A stretch of DNA of 64,000 bases from Euborellia annulipes (taxonomy: Eukaryota; Arthropoda; Insecta; Dermaptera; Anisolabididae): contig JAKCPI010005696.1 of assembly GCA_023213315.1 (NCBI GenBank), forward strand, positions 229,231 to 293,230. Reading direction: 5' to 3'. The notes under the pieces were generated by a model that worked only from the letters and a program-made list of their open reading frames with translations, had not been told where the DNA came from and searched no databases. Made by a program: the position numbers and the translations under genes. Shown here one piece after another: positions 1-10,297 of the stretch (its first letter is position 1; every line of letters starts with the position of its first letter).

Positions 1-555
1 AATTTCTTTAATATACTTTTACCAAGGGTGGATTAAGGGTTGAAAATTAAAATAAAATAATTCTAAAAATTAAAATAATTATTTATAAATGTATTTAAAT
101 TATTTTGAGAGTAATTTCGCGGTGACGGCTCGCATTTCCTTAAAGTGGGGGAGGGGGGAGGTATGAAGGCATTAACCAGGGGGGTTAATGCCCCATCCCC
201 TATAATGCTCAAAGATATTAATGTTTTTTAATTCTTTTACTAAAAAATAAGTGCATTCCGTTTGAGTTAAAATTTATATTCAATATTTAGCAAATAGCAT
301 AGTGGGATAGAAACATTTTAATGTCATTCTAAAATTTCTTATTACTGGGGCGGAATTAATTTTTGAGAATTTCGAAACTCTCATAACAAATTATAATAAC
401 ACTGGGTAACTAAGGAACCTATCGAATCCCTTGCAGAATTTTGCAGGGATTTTTTTCATTAGGTAGAAAAGTAAGATATGATTAGTCCACTTAGAGTGAG
501 TTACCGCATCTTTTTGTATATAGAACTAATCTCAATTCGGATTTGAACTTTTATT

Positions 556-825
556 TTCACTTACCTATCCCTATATGTATAAGTTAATATACATATATAT
601 AGAGAGAAAGTATTGGATTCATGTCAAAAATTCGATGTCGAAACTTTGATGGATATACACGTTTTGAGGCCCCCTGCATCCAAAAAATGGTTTTCGCGAC
701 ATGTTCTGTCTGTATGTCTGTTTGGGTTCAATTTAAATTTAAAGCATGAAGGAATTGAGCTAGGAGGTTGATATTTTATATTTGAGTTAGGCACCCCCCC
801 TATGGGGAGAAAAATATTTTTCTTC
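556..825 (+). repeat. Family A element, 5' part
   Basis: Begins with the AT-rich 5' hairpin and runs through GATGTCG, ACGTTTTGAGG, the GTCTGT-rich stretch and the AAGCATGAAGGAATTGAGCT block. It stops where the foldback at 825 starts, so the 3' half is missing. The same truncation is seen in the second copy near 40370. Confidence 0.8.
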
Positions 826-1015
826 AGGAATGAAAGTTAGAATAAAACGCAACCAGAATTTGTTCTTTAACAGCTGACGTTTCGGCTTTGGTCAAAGCCA
901 TCCTCGGAGCTGTTAGTGGCCATCAGATGGCTTGACCAAGGCCGAAACGTCAGCTGTTAAAATATATTTTTAAAGAAAAAATTCTGGCTTCGTTTTCTTC
1001 TAACTTTCATTCCTG
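825..1015. mobile_element. Foldback unit with hammerhead-like motifs
   Basis: Ends CAGGAATGAAAGTTA and TAACTTTCATTCCTG are inverted repeats, and each arm carries a GACGTTTCGG / CCGAAACGTC motif. Arms are roughly 85-90 bp around a short centre. A near-identical copy is at 40370-40577. Confidence 0.8.
868..917 (-). ncRNA. Hammerhead-ribozyme-like motif
   Basis: On the minus strand, stem I TAACAGCT pairs with AGCTGTTA. Then CCGAGGA stands in for CUGANGA, stem II is GGCTTT/AAAGCC with loop GACC, and GAAAC-GTC closes the core. One extra residue sits before stem II. U4 is changed to C, so this copy may be inactive. Confidence 0.55.
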
Positions 1016-1050
1016 ATACAAATTCCTCCAGCCATAAAATACCCTTATAC

Positions 1051-1312
1051 CAGCATTTTCCAAACTGTCAGGCGCGGGCTAGCCTAAGGGGAGGCGCGAA
1101 TATTGGCCACCAGGACCAATTTTCCAAATGATTGCTAGTTTTAATATAAATAAGAATAAATAAAAAAAAATATATATTTTTATATAAATTTATATTTTTT
1201 AGCATTAAAAATTTTTGTTTTTGTATTATTTTATAAAATGGGGGGGGGGGGGCGTCATTAAGATGAATTATTTTTAAGGGAGGCCTGGTAACATTAAGTT
1301 TGGAAACCACTG
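1051..1312 (+). mobile_element. hAT-like terminal module (MITE)
   Basis: Inverted ends CAGCATTTTCCAAACTGT and AGTTTGGAAACCACTG, with a G-run and TTTTTAAGGGAGGC near the right end. Homologous modules are at 38076-38410 and 40613-40873. Its immediate flanks (left CTTATAC, right CAATATAA) do not match, as expected if it is the right end of a larger element. Confidence 0.7.
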
Positions 1313-1747
1313 CAATATAAAATTGGAGTATCAAAAAAAGATTTCCTCGGTGACTCGGTCTACTATACAAACCAAGACTAGGGATGGAAAAGTCGACTCT
1401 GACTTTGGTCAAAAATCGATCGTTTATTGAAAATAATCGACTTTTTAAAATCGTGTTGAAACTCTTTCAAGTCGATTAGAATCGATTCTTACTGGACGGC
1501 TTCGACTTTCTTCTTACAAGACTTACAATTGTTAGAATCCGATGGTAATATAGTTTGTAACGTTTTCATTGATTGACTTTCAACTTTCTTTTAAAACCTA
1601 AACATAACACACTATTCAACACGCTTTCTAAGAATTCTAAGATCGGTTACTGATGATATGTGACATTCTTAATTCTTCACTTTTAATATTTAAAATATTT
1701 TATTTTGATACTTAACTTTCATATTTTGGAGAAACTTGAGGATTTAG

Positions 1748-1778
1748 GTCTGATGATGGTCTTTTTAGACCGAAACCG
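1748..1778 (+). ncRNA. Hammerhead-like core, no clear stem I
   Basis: CTGATGA at 1750-1756, one extra T, a perfect stem II GGTCT/AGACC with a TTTT loop, then GAAACC. The catalytic core letters are intact but I see no stem I. Sequence at 1853-1896 (CCATCTGCAAC...GAGTAAACCTCCT) recurs at 52487-52524. Confidence 0.45.
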
Positions 1779-2081
1779 ATTTATTGCAATTACAGTAGTC
1801 TGGTCATTAAAAATCCTCGACATAATTTCTTGTAAATTATTTCTTGCTCTGCACTTCCATCTGCAACATAACGAGTAAACCTCCTGCTCTCTTTTACATT
1901 TCATATTTTGTTTTAATGGTCTGTGTCATTTCACGTTCAATTTCGGGGGGGGGGGGAGTAAAGGGGGTAATTACCCCCCCAAGTTTTCCTGGACTCTCCA
2001 TAAGGGAAACAGCGTGACAGACGGATAGTCGGACACTCCGCTATTATATATATTATACATTGTAAATATTGTGATAAGTTT

Positions 2082-2520
2082 AATTATAGTAAGAGGTTTG
2101 CAGTCAATTAAAAAGAGCCTCTAAAAACTGTCAGTCATTCCGCAACTTTTATATATGGACCCTGTTACGCATTAGTGTGTCAAGCGCCACCAACCGAGAG
2201 AGTTTTGAGAAAATTAACATTAAAGTTTTTTGTTTTCATTGGATTATATATAATTTTTTTTGTCAATTGTGCAAGTAACATTAAATATAATTTTTTTTTG
2301 GACATATCTCATAAAAAAATACTATTAATATATATAATATAACATTTAATATAGCATTTAAAACAATATTCCCTGCTTAACTCAATTTTTAATTTTTTGG
2401 CGCTTGACACACTAATGCATAACAGGGTCCATATTGGGAAAATTTTTAAAACCATATTTCTTTTTAAGTTTTTAACGATAAAGGCTCTTTTTCATTTGAC
2501 TGCAAACCTCTTCCTTATTA
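2082..2520. repeat. Inverted repeat enclosing a MITE
   Basis: Arms AAGAGGTTTGCAGTCAA (near 2090) and TTGACTGCAAACCTCTT (near 2510), with AAAAAGAGCCT inside. The space between is largely occupied by the MITE at 2157-2430. Confidence 0.6.
2157..2430. mobile_element. MITE with GGACCCTGTTACGC inverted ends
   Basis: About 33-bp terminal inverted repeats begin GGACCCTGTTACGCATTAGT and end in GGGTCC, with one or two mismatches. The interior is AT-rich and non-coding. AT-rich flanks make the target duplication ambiguous. A second copy is at 46268-46517. Superfamily not assigned. Confidence 0.8.
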
Positions 2521-2619
2521 TATATTCGTTTTCACGAATAATTTTTAAAACCCCTCTATCGTGTTTGATCCGCCAGTGAAAATATTGAAGTGATCGAAAA
2601 GGGTGGTTGTGAGAGTTAG

Positions 2620-2795
2620 TCAATGGGGTGGGTGGTGGGTAGCCGGTGGAGGTCCGCCTCTTGGATGCGCGCGCATTGGGGCTGGAGAGGCGACGGCGGC
2701 AGCGGAGCCGGCGACGCGCCGGTTAGCGGCCGTCAGTAGCCCTCGGGCATCCGCGTGATATAGTCTTTGAAAAGAAGTAGGAATATGTGACAGGC
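2620..2795 (+). promoter_or_regulatory. CpG-rich island, candidate promoter
   Basis: An abrupt GC-rich block in a strongly AT-rich window, with many CpG (GCGCGCGC, GACGGCGG, GACGCGCCGG). It carries a TCAGTA initiator-like site near 2735 and ends just before an ATG with a consensus splice donor 23 bases later. No match to any repeat in the window. Promoter role is inferred from composition and context. Confidence 0.4.
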
Positions 2796-2818
2796 ATGGA
2801 TCTAAGGGACTCTACTAG
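2796..2818 (+). CDS. Possible first coding exon (8 codons), unknown gene
   Basis: ATG at 2796 opens a 23-base reading stretch (M-D-L-R-D-S-T plus two bases) that runs into AG|GTGAGT, a perfect consensus 5' splice donor at 2819. It lies directly downstream of the CpG-rich island, where a first exon is expected. The nearest upstream ATG (2785) is followed at once by a stop. A seven-residue peptide cannot identify the product, and no second exon was found in the window, so the intron would be long. It could also be a chance ATG in a 5' untranslated exon. Confidence 0.3.
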
Positions 2819-2829
2819 GTGAGTCCCTA

Positions 2830-3679
2830 TCAATTATTAATAATATAAAAAAAAAATTCGATTTTTACTATTTAATTACAGTATAATTAATTTTATTAAC
2901 TAAAGTTCCCATTATTTTAAATTTCAACCATAAAAACAAAAGAATTTTAAAATTATTTATTTAATTCTTATTAAGATCCCACTTTCTCTCACTTAAAACA
3001 TTTCATTACCAGGCGTTAAATTAATTGACATTTAAAATATTTTAAATAAAACTCATTATGGTTAAAATCTTTTTTATTAGAGGAAAGATCACTCTTAGAA
3101 ATTTTATTTTATTTTTTTTTAATTATTCAAATTTATTATTATTTTGTTTGTGTTCTGCTTGACTATATATATTTTTTTTTTGTTTCTTTAAATAATTTTT
3201 GCAACTTGTTGCTCTCAATATGAAATTATTGAAATATACCGTGACGGGGTGTCCAAGCACACGTGTGTCTAATTGTCCGAAGGGGGGGGGGGAGTAGGAG
3301 GCCTTTAGTTTAACACCCCAAAAGGCGGTTGGATGTGGAAGAACCTTGGCAAAAGACCATGCCCTCCGTCTCCCCTTACCAGTATTTATTTTAATTGTGC
3401 ACGATAAAATAAATACACCTTTTTTATAGTTAAAGAAATGAATGACAATTTTTTTATTATCTTGCCGATAGGCCTTTTTTCTCCTTTATTAGATTAATAG
3501 GTGCCTTCTTAGTCCTATTTATTAATCATCAATAATTTTTTATCATGCGTAGCAAAGTGATTTATTTATGAACATGTAGTATTGTACCGGATTTAGAATC
3601 TGTTAGGGAGTGTTAATTATTTATAAAGGTATATAAGTTATTTAAAAGAAGTCCGAGTAAAGTAGGCTAATAAAATAAA
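2830..3679. other. AT-rich stretch, no gene seen
   Basis: AT-rich sequence with several poly-T runs and one G-run near 3285. No open frame, transposon end or tRNA-like sequence recognised. It would be first-intron sequence if the exon at 2796 is real. Confidence 0.5.
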
Positions 3680-4308
3680 AATCTGGTTTGACAGGTCGCA
3701 GTCGCACAGAACAAAACTTTCTCTTACCTTTGGTAAGAAAGTTGTGTTCTGTGCTTGTCACACCAGATTTTTTGTGTCGACATATATGTAGTTTCCGCCG
3801 ATATATTAGAATTCAAGATATAAAATTTATAAAAATGGGAAAATATTTATATAAAAATTTTGTTACCATGGTAACCATTTCTCCTATCTTTCCTGTGAAG
3901 CACAAGAGTAAAGTGTGCTTCAAAATATTTCAAGGACAAAATGAGAATTTAAAAGAGCATCTAAAAAATAATTGAATTTATTCAAAGTTTTTAAAGCAAA
4001 TTTCGAAAAATAATGAAAAAGTACATCAGTAAAGTACTAGTACTCTTTGCCCGATTTTGATTAATTGCTTATTTTCTCCCCCTCCGGGGGGGTAATTGAG
4101 CTTAAATATAAAAATTTCACCTCCTAGCTCTTTTTGTTCTTGAGATATTTTGTTCCCAGACAGACAGACCATGTTTCAAAAACCACTTTTTTAGACTCAG
4201 GAGACCTCAAAACGTGTATATCCATCAAAATCTTGACATCGAATTTTTGACATTAATCCAATACTTTCTCTATATATTAACATATATAGAGGTAAAAGAA
4301 AGTAAAAA
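3680..4308 (-). repeat. Family A element, nearly complete
   Basis: Reading minus: 5' hairpin with TACTTTC..., a GTCTGT block, TACTTTACTGATGTACTTTT, GGTTACCATGGTAAC (3862-3875), GTCGACACAAAAAATCTGG and the long 3' hairpin ending in CACACCAGATTTTTT. Flanked on the element strand by T-runs. Confidence 0.85.
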
Positions 4309-4604
4309 CTTTTTTGCTATCAGGACAGATCCGTATCGATCAATTATAGTTATAATCCGTAATATATATTTGACTTGTCTTCGAAAAAATAAATTTTCTT
4401 GTTGATTTATTTTTATTTAGCTAAAAAACATCTGGCATAAAAAAGGGCTTTGACTAGTGCTCTGGCTCATTTTCATAATTAATAAAAATAATTTACATAG
4501 GCTTATGCTGTACGCTCTAATTTTATGTAAATTTTCGATTAAGATACAGTGGCACTACCAGGAGTGGGGGGTTTAGATGTTAACCTCCGGTGATACAATT
4601 TTAT

Positions 4605-4700
4605 AACGTGTATATTCATCAAAATCTCGACATCAAATTTTTGACATGAATCCAATACTTTCTCTATATATTACCATATATAGAGGTAAGAGAAAGTAAT
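4605..4700 (-). repeat. Family A, 5' end fragment
   Basis: Carries the ACGTGTATATTCATCAAAATC block and the terminal hairpin ending GGTAAGAGAAAGTA. The rest is missing. Confidence 0.75.
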
Positions 4701-4893
4701 ATTAATATTTTTTTTCGTTCACAGAAGGTGAAGTGGGGGGACCCTTTGGTGTATATTTATTTACTTGTATATACTTTATATAACTCGAGCGAAGAAATAC
4801 AAATTCAAAATTTTTTTCAAATGATATCTGCATTTTCCTGTATTCAATTTTATGAATTTATTGTGAAAATAAGTATTCAATTATGTTTGATTA

Positions 4894-5060
4894 TGACGTC
4901 ATATCCGTTTGCATATATATATACTCTGTGGTTTGCAAGTTGACGGCGCCAATGTTCATATTGAAAATTAACCTCCTGTGATTGGCTGGCGCCAAATCAG
5001 TGTGGACCAATCAGAGCTCTTCTTTTAGACCCGCTGCTGGACACACGTCTTCTCGCTTGT
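4894..5060 (+). promoter_or_regulatory. Candidate promoter with CRE and CCAAT boxes
   Basis: Contains a perfect CRE palindrome TGACGTCA (4894-4901), a TATATATA tract (about 4912-4922), CCAAT near 4950, ATTGG (4981-4985), GGCGCC boxes and CCAATCA (5007-5013) within 120 bp. Clustered inverted and direct CCAAT boxes are typical of animal polymerase II promoters. Base composition rises toward balanced here and the block is not repeated elsewhere in the window. Confidence 0.45.
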
Positions 5061-5277
5061 CGCCGTGATCTCAGCAGTAGCCATTATGATGGCCATTTGT
5101 TTGTGTCTAATCCGCGTTTGTGTGTTCCGGAAAAGACGCTACCTTTGAAAACCCACGTCCTACTAATTCACCGCTCACCTTTAAACAACTTTCTTGAGAC
5201 TCAGTGGTACTTTACACCGAGTTTGGCCTACCAGATATCTCCTGTGACTTGTTAATCCATCCAAACGTAAAACTCAG
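5061..5277 (+). other. Candidate 5' untranslated exon with splice donor
   Basis: Non-repetitive, moderately GC sequence after the CCAAT cluster, ending CTCAG|GTACCT at 5278, a fair donor match. The only notable ATG opens a 20-codon frame (MMAICLC..., stop TGA), so this would be untranslated leader. Exon 2 is not visible. Confidence 0.35.
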
Positions 5278-5299
5278 GTACCTCTACATTTTTTTCCTT

Positions 5300-6360
5300 G
5301 TTCTTTCATATTACTGAAATATTTTTTTTTATAAATGTTGATTACCATTGGTTATTGGTTCATAATTTGTTGGTTTTTGCTCTCTCTCTCTCTCTAATTA
5401 GCTCTATTATAATGCTTATAAACGAATTATGCATTAGGCCTATAGAGAAGAAATATTAGTGCAGAAAATTTTAGTTAAAAAAAAATCCTCTATATTTATT
5501 TCTTCATTATAATTTCAAACCTTATAATTTTATTTTTTAAATGGGAGGAGGAGCCCCAATAAAAATAAAATAAATACTTCCTTGGTTTCTTTATACATTA
5601 ATAATAATTCTTTTTTTATTATTTAAATAAATCTCTATTTAGCGAATCTTAACATCATTAAAATAATATTTACTTTGATATTTGATAAGATATTATTTAA
5701 AAGGTGCTTAACTAGAAATAAAATTCTTAAAATTTGCTTGTTAAAATGTATTTTTAGAGGGGCTTTATGGAACATGATCTGGCATCTGGACTGATTATTT
5801 AAAAACCCCTAGATTTTAGAAAAGCAAAGGGCGGATTTACGCATTTAAAAGAGAATTATTATAAAAGAGTCTTGAGAGGCATCTCGTCACGCGCGCTTTT
5901 TTTTTTTACTTTTTATTCCCTTCCTACGTATAACCAACCATACATGATATAAATAGAATATTTTTTTTTTTTATAATTAAAAGTATTTCTTAACTGTAAA
6001 ATTTATATTTAATCAACTTTTGATCCATATTACCAAATCATAACTTTATTTATGGCATTTTAAACCACCAATAAAGAAATATTTATAGCTACTCTACTCT
6101 TAATTTATATTTGCTTCACTATAATATAACTATTTATTAATTCACTGTTTATCTTTATCAAGTTTCCATTGTTTGATTCAGAAACTTGATGAAAGCAATT
6201 TTTACCGAAACTTGAAATCTTTTAAAGACAAAAACGTATATTATTATTTGAAATTCTTATCGGGATCCCCGTTTACTTACCCGAGGTGCTTTCGTGCACG
6301 AAGACACACACCTCAAACCCAACCGGCCTCTAGCCGTAGCATCTACTATAATTCCTCCTG
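5300..6360. other. AT-rich stretch, no gene seen
   Basis: Poly-T runs, a short (CT)n at about 5383-5396 and otherwise simple AT-rich DNA. Would be intron if the exon ending at 5277 is real. Confidence 0.5.
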
Positions 6361-6367
6361 GCCCTCG

Positions 6368-6590
6368 GGCTTGGTGTAGTTGGTAGCGTGCCTACCTTCT
6401 CTACCGAACTTCGCGGGTTCGGACCCCAGGCAGTCCGATCATTTTATTAAGCCCTTTAGATACCAAATGGCTTAAATAAAAATGCCTGGACCCCCAATAT
6501 ATAATATAAATAATAACGGTTATCGTCAAAGTCTTAAATGGCCTAAGTTGCCGAAAAGACTGTGTGTGAGTGTTTTTGAAAAAAAAAAAT
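6368..6590 (+). mobile_element. tRNA-derived SINE, family 1
   Basis: The head resembles a tRNA, with an A-box-like TGGTGTAGTTGGTAGCGTG and a B-box-like GGGTTCGGACCCC. The body carries AAATGGCTTAAATAAAAATG and the core TAAATGGCCTAAGTTGCC followed by GAAAAGACTGTG, then an A-rich tail. Other copies: 39200-39450 and 46182-46620, both minus. Confidence 0.8.
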
Positions 6591-6771
6591 CTGCGTTCAT
6601 TTATAGCTATTCAGCTAATCCTTATTTCTGGCTCCTACCGGTTCCTTTTATCCAACCTCTTTTATGCTAGTTTGAGGAGGAACTCCCTCAGCACCGGCAT
6701 GTAGCCTCCTCCTTTCGATGATCATTAAGAGGGAACCTTCTTTACGTCCCTTCCACAGGACGGGGTTTACA

Positions 6772-6826
6772 TTAAATAAATATTTTTATTTAATGAAAAT
6801 TAAATAAATATTTTTATTTAATGAAA
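6772..6826. repeat. Short tandem duplication
   Basis: ATTAAATAAATATTTTTATT with TTAATGAAA occurs twice in a row, directly next to the tRNA-like sequence that follows. Confidence 0.7.
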
Positions 6827-6829
6827 AAA

Positions 6830-6906
6830 TCCCGCACATCCGGGATTTGAATACGGATCTTTTTTGTAGAACCCGACACCCTACCCTGCTATACCAAGCG
6901 AGCCCC
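6830..6906 (-). mobile_element. tRNA-like sequence (SINE head or tRNA pseudogene)
   Basis: Minus strand begins GGGGCTCGCTTGGTATAGCA and has a T-arm-like TATTCAAATCCCGGAT. The acceptor ends do not pair well, so a functional tRNA is unlikely. Confidence 0.5.
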
Positions 6907-7587
6907 TTACAAAAACGTATATTTCTTGATTAAACAAAATTAATCAACATTTTTTTCTTTATCTAAATTTTTCATCTTAAAATTGTTATTACAAACAGTA
7001 AGATTAACAAGAAAAAAAAACGAAATATTTTTCTTGAGAAAAATATATTTCATTCGTTTATTTTTAACACTAGACCAATAAATTTTTCAATCATAAAATC
7101 TTTTTATCAATAAATATCTGCTGTCCACATTAGTTTATTTTTTCTCTAAATCATTATTTGAATAACGAAAGTAAATTGAAAATTTCAACTTAGGTTGACA
7201 ATAGAGCTGTCTGTCCCCTTTTAGATAAACCTCCATCTCTACTCATCAATACAATTAGACTTTTTATTGTCGTGCCTGTGGAGGGTCTGATCTCTTATTT
7301 GGTTAAATAGTGACCCATCACACGGACAGGGAAATAAAATTACATTTGTATGTGTGGTGGCCTATCTCTCTGATCGAAGGCGTTGACATTGATTTGTATT
7401 ATTTAAATATATTTTTAGATAATAAAATGATTATAATTCAAGTGTATATTTGAGCTAGTATTGGTTCGGATGATCCGAGAGATAATTGCCCCTCCCCCCT
7501 CCAAAATGAATTAATAAAAAAAAAAACTTTCTAACGAAGAAAGACAATGAAATAAAAAGAGACTTGTTTTCGGCCCGGATTTTAATT
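6907..7587. other. AT-rich stretch, no gene seen
   Basis: No recognised repeat or gene. Confidence 0.4.
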
Positions 7588-7893
7588 TCCCTTGACGACG
7601 TTTCGGGGACTAAACGTCACCTATCTTCAGGATCAAGATGTTAAAAAATTCTTATCTCTGCTTTCTTCAGTTCTTAGAAAAGTAAGAATGTAAGTATATT
7701 TTAGAATATACGAATTCATCTGCGTGTAGATTCCACCATCAGAGTTAATGAATAAGTGGCTCAGTATATCTGCATGCATATTAATTTTTATATTCCAAAT
7801 ATACAAACCTTTTTACTTGTCTAATAACTGAAAGAGGCAGTGCTAAGAATTTTTTAACATATTGGTCCTGAAGATAGGTGACGTTTAGTCCCC
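7588..7893. mobile_element. Foldback unit with hammerhead-like motif
   Basis: Arms 7604-7680 and about 7822-7893 (GGGACTAAACGTCACC... / ...GGTGACGTTTAGTCCC). The left arm carries, on the minus strand, CTGAAGA, a stem II pairing GG.GAC with GTC.CC, and GAAAC-GTC. CTTGA upstream and TCAAG downstream give a bulged stem I. The right arm lacks the GAAAC half. Confidence 0.65.
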
Positions 7894-8784
7894 GATTACA
7901 TGATTGGCGACCAAAACGTCGGCGAATACAAATAAAATAAAATATCTTTTTATTACTGCAAAGTTCGTTCGGATCCTGATTAAATCTCCACAGCAATATA
8001 ATATTACTTGAGAAAAAAATCATTAATTATATTAACTTTTAATTATATGAAGTTTTTTTATATTGTAGTTGAGAAAGGAGAAACCTCTGATGATTTGAAC
8101 TATATTTTATTCTCTAAAACTCTGTCAAATTAAAAATTAATTCATTAATTTATTATTATTTTTCATTCATCGTGAAAAAAATAAACCAATTCTTCTTATT
8201 ATATTCAGTTTTATTAAAATATATGAGAAACAAAGAAGTAATGTATGGTTCTTCATACCAATATTTTATTCTTTCTTTTTCCATATTTCAACTAAACATT
8301 TCCTCCCTGTGGACCAAATGGCGCCACGTCTCGCCTTCAGCATTTATTTATTTTTCAAAATTACCCTCCAGTGTTTAATTAGATATGACTTCCATATTTC
8401 TTTAGAAAAAAAAAATAAATATATTCTTAAGGAATAAATCAAGATATTTTGAGCTTAAAAAATTTTTTTTTTTAATCTTAAAGTAATAAGCGAAACAAAA
8501 GAGCGTTGTTTTTTCTAACTTTTCTTTTATATACGTCCAATTATATAAAGGAGATGCGGTTCTAATTTAATTCCACAAGGAATTGATATGAGGCATTGGG
8601 TCGATTATCTCGTTTATTGTTAACACGAACATTAACGTTAATAATCAAATATGCGATTCGGGTTTTAGCTATTCTAAACATTATTAAGGTGTTTTAGTGC
8701 CAACCAAATATCCAATTATATAAATTTTCGAAAGTAGATTTATTCTTGGTCAAAATTAAAAGATAACATTATAATTTTCATATA
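7894..8784. other. AT-rich stretch, no gene seen
   Basis: AT-rich, low complexity. Open frames here are short and lack coding character. Confidence 0.4.
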
Positions 8785-9006
8785 CTCGCACAGGGGCCCA
8801 CATCTTGTGGGTACGTGGACAGCGACCACGAGCTGCCCAAGCTGGGACAGGCAGTCCTTCTGTCCTTTAAATGTCTGTCTCTTCCTTCTATTTTTAACAG
8901 GCGTCAGACCTTAAGACGGGCCAGCCTGTTCTATCCTTCCCGGTCGCAAAAACACATGATAGGGGGGATTTGAGGTATCGCGGGAATAAGGCGAAAATAG
9001 AAGAAG
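8785..9006 (+). mobile_element. SINE-like retroposon, family R
   Basis: Starts near CAGGGGCCCACATCTTGTGG and ends in a GAA-type tail (GAAGAAG). It is flanked by ATTATAATTTTCATATA (8768-8784) and ATTATAATATTCGTATA (9007-9023), a 17-bp target duplication with two differences, which indicates target-primed retroposition. No A or B box seen. Other copies: 30466-30688, 50161-50412, 62630-62778. Confidence 0.75.
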
Positions 9007-9119
9007 ATTATAATATTCGTATATATTTATTCAGAGCATTTCCATGACTCTGATGAGGGCAGTTTTGCAGAAACAAATAAATGTATTTGCGCAAGATTAT
9101 TAGCCATAGAAATTCTCTA

Positions 9120-9180
9120 AATAAATATATACAATCGACTCTCGATAATTCGAACCTTGATAATTCGCATTCTTTATTAC
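9120..9180 (+). repeat. pogo-like terminal fragment
   Basis: ACAATCGACTCTCGATAATTCGAAC matches the right-end repeat of the element at 23296-23531. No partner end nearby. Confidence 0.5.
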
Positions 9181-9226
9181 AATCGTTTGTAACTAAGTAC
9201 ATAATCCAAAATGAACCTCCTTTTTA

Positions 9227-9916
9227 CTTTCTCTTACCTATGTATATATGTAATATATATATAGAGAGAAAGTATTGGTTTCATGTCAAAAATTCGATGT
9301 CGAGATTTTGATGGATCTTCACGTTTTGAGGTCCCCTGAATCCAAAAAAGTGGTTTTCGCGACATGGTCTGTCTGTGGGTGGTGTGGGTGGGTGTGTGGG
9401 TGGGTGTGTGTGTGTGTCTGTGTTCACTTTTAAGCATGAAGGAATTGAGCTATGAGGCTGAAATTTTATATATAAGTTAAACACCCCCCGGGACCGGAAA
9501 AATAAGCTTTTAATCAAAATCGGCCAAAGAGTACTAGTACTTTACTGATGTACTTTTTCAGTTTTTTTCGATTTTCTCAAAATTCGCTCTAACGATTTTG
9601 ATTAAAATTCAAAAATCAATTATTTTTTAGATGCTCTTTCAAATGTATATTCTCGTTTTGCCCTCAAAATTGTTTGAAGACCACTTTACTCTTGCACTCC
9701 ATAGAAAAGATAGGAGAAATGGTTGCCATGGTAACAAAATATAAATATTTTCCCATACTTATAAATTTTACATCTGAATTCAAATATTCCCTACTGCCGG
9801 GAACTAAATACATGTCGACACAAAAAATCTGGTGTGACAAGCACAGTACACAACTTTCGATTACCGAAGGTAAGAGAAAGTTGTGTGCTGTGCGACAGTC
9901 ACACCAGATTTTTTAA
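9227..9916 (+). repeat. Family A element, full length (reference copy)
   Basis: 5' hairpin (TACTTTCTCTTACC with AGAGAGAAAGTA), GATGTCGAGATTTTGATGGA, a GT-rich expansion of the usual GTCTGTCTG tract (9366-9425), AAGCATGAAGGAATTGAGCT, AGTACTAGTACTTTACTGAT, GATTTTGATTAAAATTC, GTTGCCATGGTAAC (9722-9735), GTCGACACAAAAAATCTGG, and the 3' hairpin AACTTTCGATTACCGAAGGT... ending CACACCAGATTTTTT. No open frame of note. Class unassigned. Confidence 0.85.
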
Positions 9917-9979
9917 ACTAAACATAATGTGTTTACTTGAGAAATAAAAACACTAAATTTTCAGCAATTTTTTTATAAG

Positions 9980-10297
9980 ATTGGAGTCAAGAGGAATAAA
10001 ACCAGCGTTGTCGAACACCTTTACACTTTTATTTTAAGCTTTCTATACTATACAAGATTATCATATATGACAGGGACACCTTAAAAAAGTTAATAATGTA
10101 TAATATATGATTTTCAATGCAGAAATGTTAAACGCTCATCATAAAAAATTTTAATTGTAGCTTTCATTGGCAGTGAAGATGGCAACCCTTATGGTTACCG
10201 AAACGTCTGCTTAAAATAAAAGTGTAAAGGTGTTCGACAACGCTGGTTTTATTCCTCCTGACTCCAATCTCACATACCCAGCATTCAATTTAATTTA
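9980..10297. mobile_element. Foldback inserted in a foldback, with 13-bp TSD
   Basis: Ends AGATTGGAGTC / GACTCCAATCT and long arms including ACCAGCGTTGTCGAACACC. Flanks AATTTTTTTATAAG (9966-9979) and AATTTTTTATAAG (10298-10310) are direct repeats, differing by one T. This marks the unit as a mobile insertion. Confidence 0.75.
10170..10210 (+). ncRNA. Hammerhead-like motif
   Basis: GTGAAGA (first residue of CUGANGA changed), stem II GGCAACC/GGTTACC with one mismatch, GAAAC-GTC, with stem I GCA/TGC. Confidence 0.5.

Larger units (their letters stand above)
1..1312 (+). mobile_element. Right part of a composite hAT mosaic (copy 1, cut by window edge)
   Basis: This stretch is collinear with 39466-40873: same AT-rich leader, same short palindrome around GGCATTAACC / GGTTAATGCC, same family A fragment, same foldback and same terminal hAT module. 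Collinearity of unrelated repeats in one order means the mosaic moved or was duplicated as a unit. The right end is CAGTGGTTTCCAAACTT read inward. The left end should lie outside the window. Confidence 0.75.

Noticed and set aside
1068..1412. 114-codon minus frame and its relative at 40686-40871
   Set aside because: Translation of the hAT module and its flank. The proline run is the G-run.
9674..9916. 80-codon frame (and similar ones at 11505, 37085, 42210, 49288, 54212, 56429, 57520)
   Set aside because: All are family A sequence read in one frame. Conservation follows the repeat, not codons.
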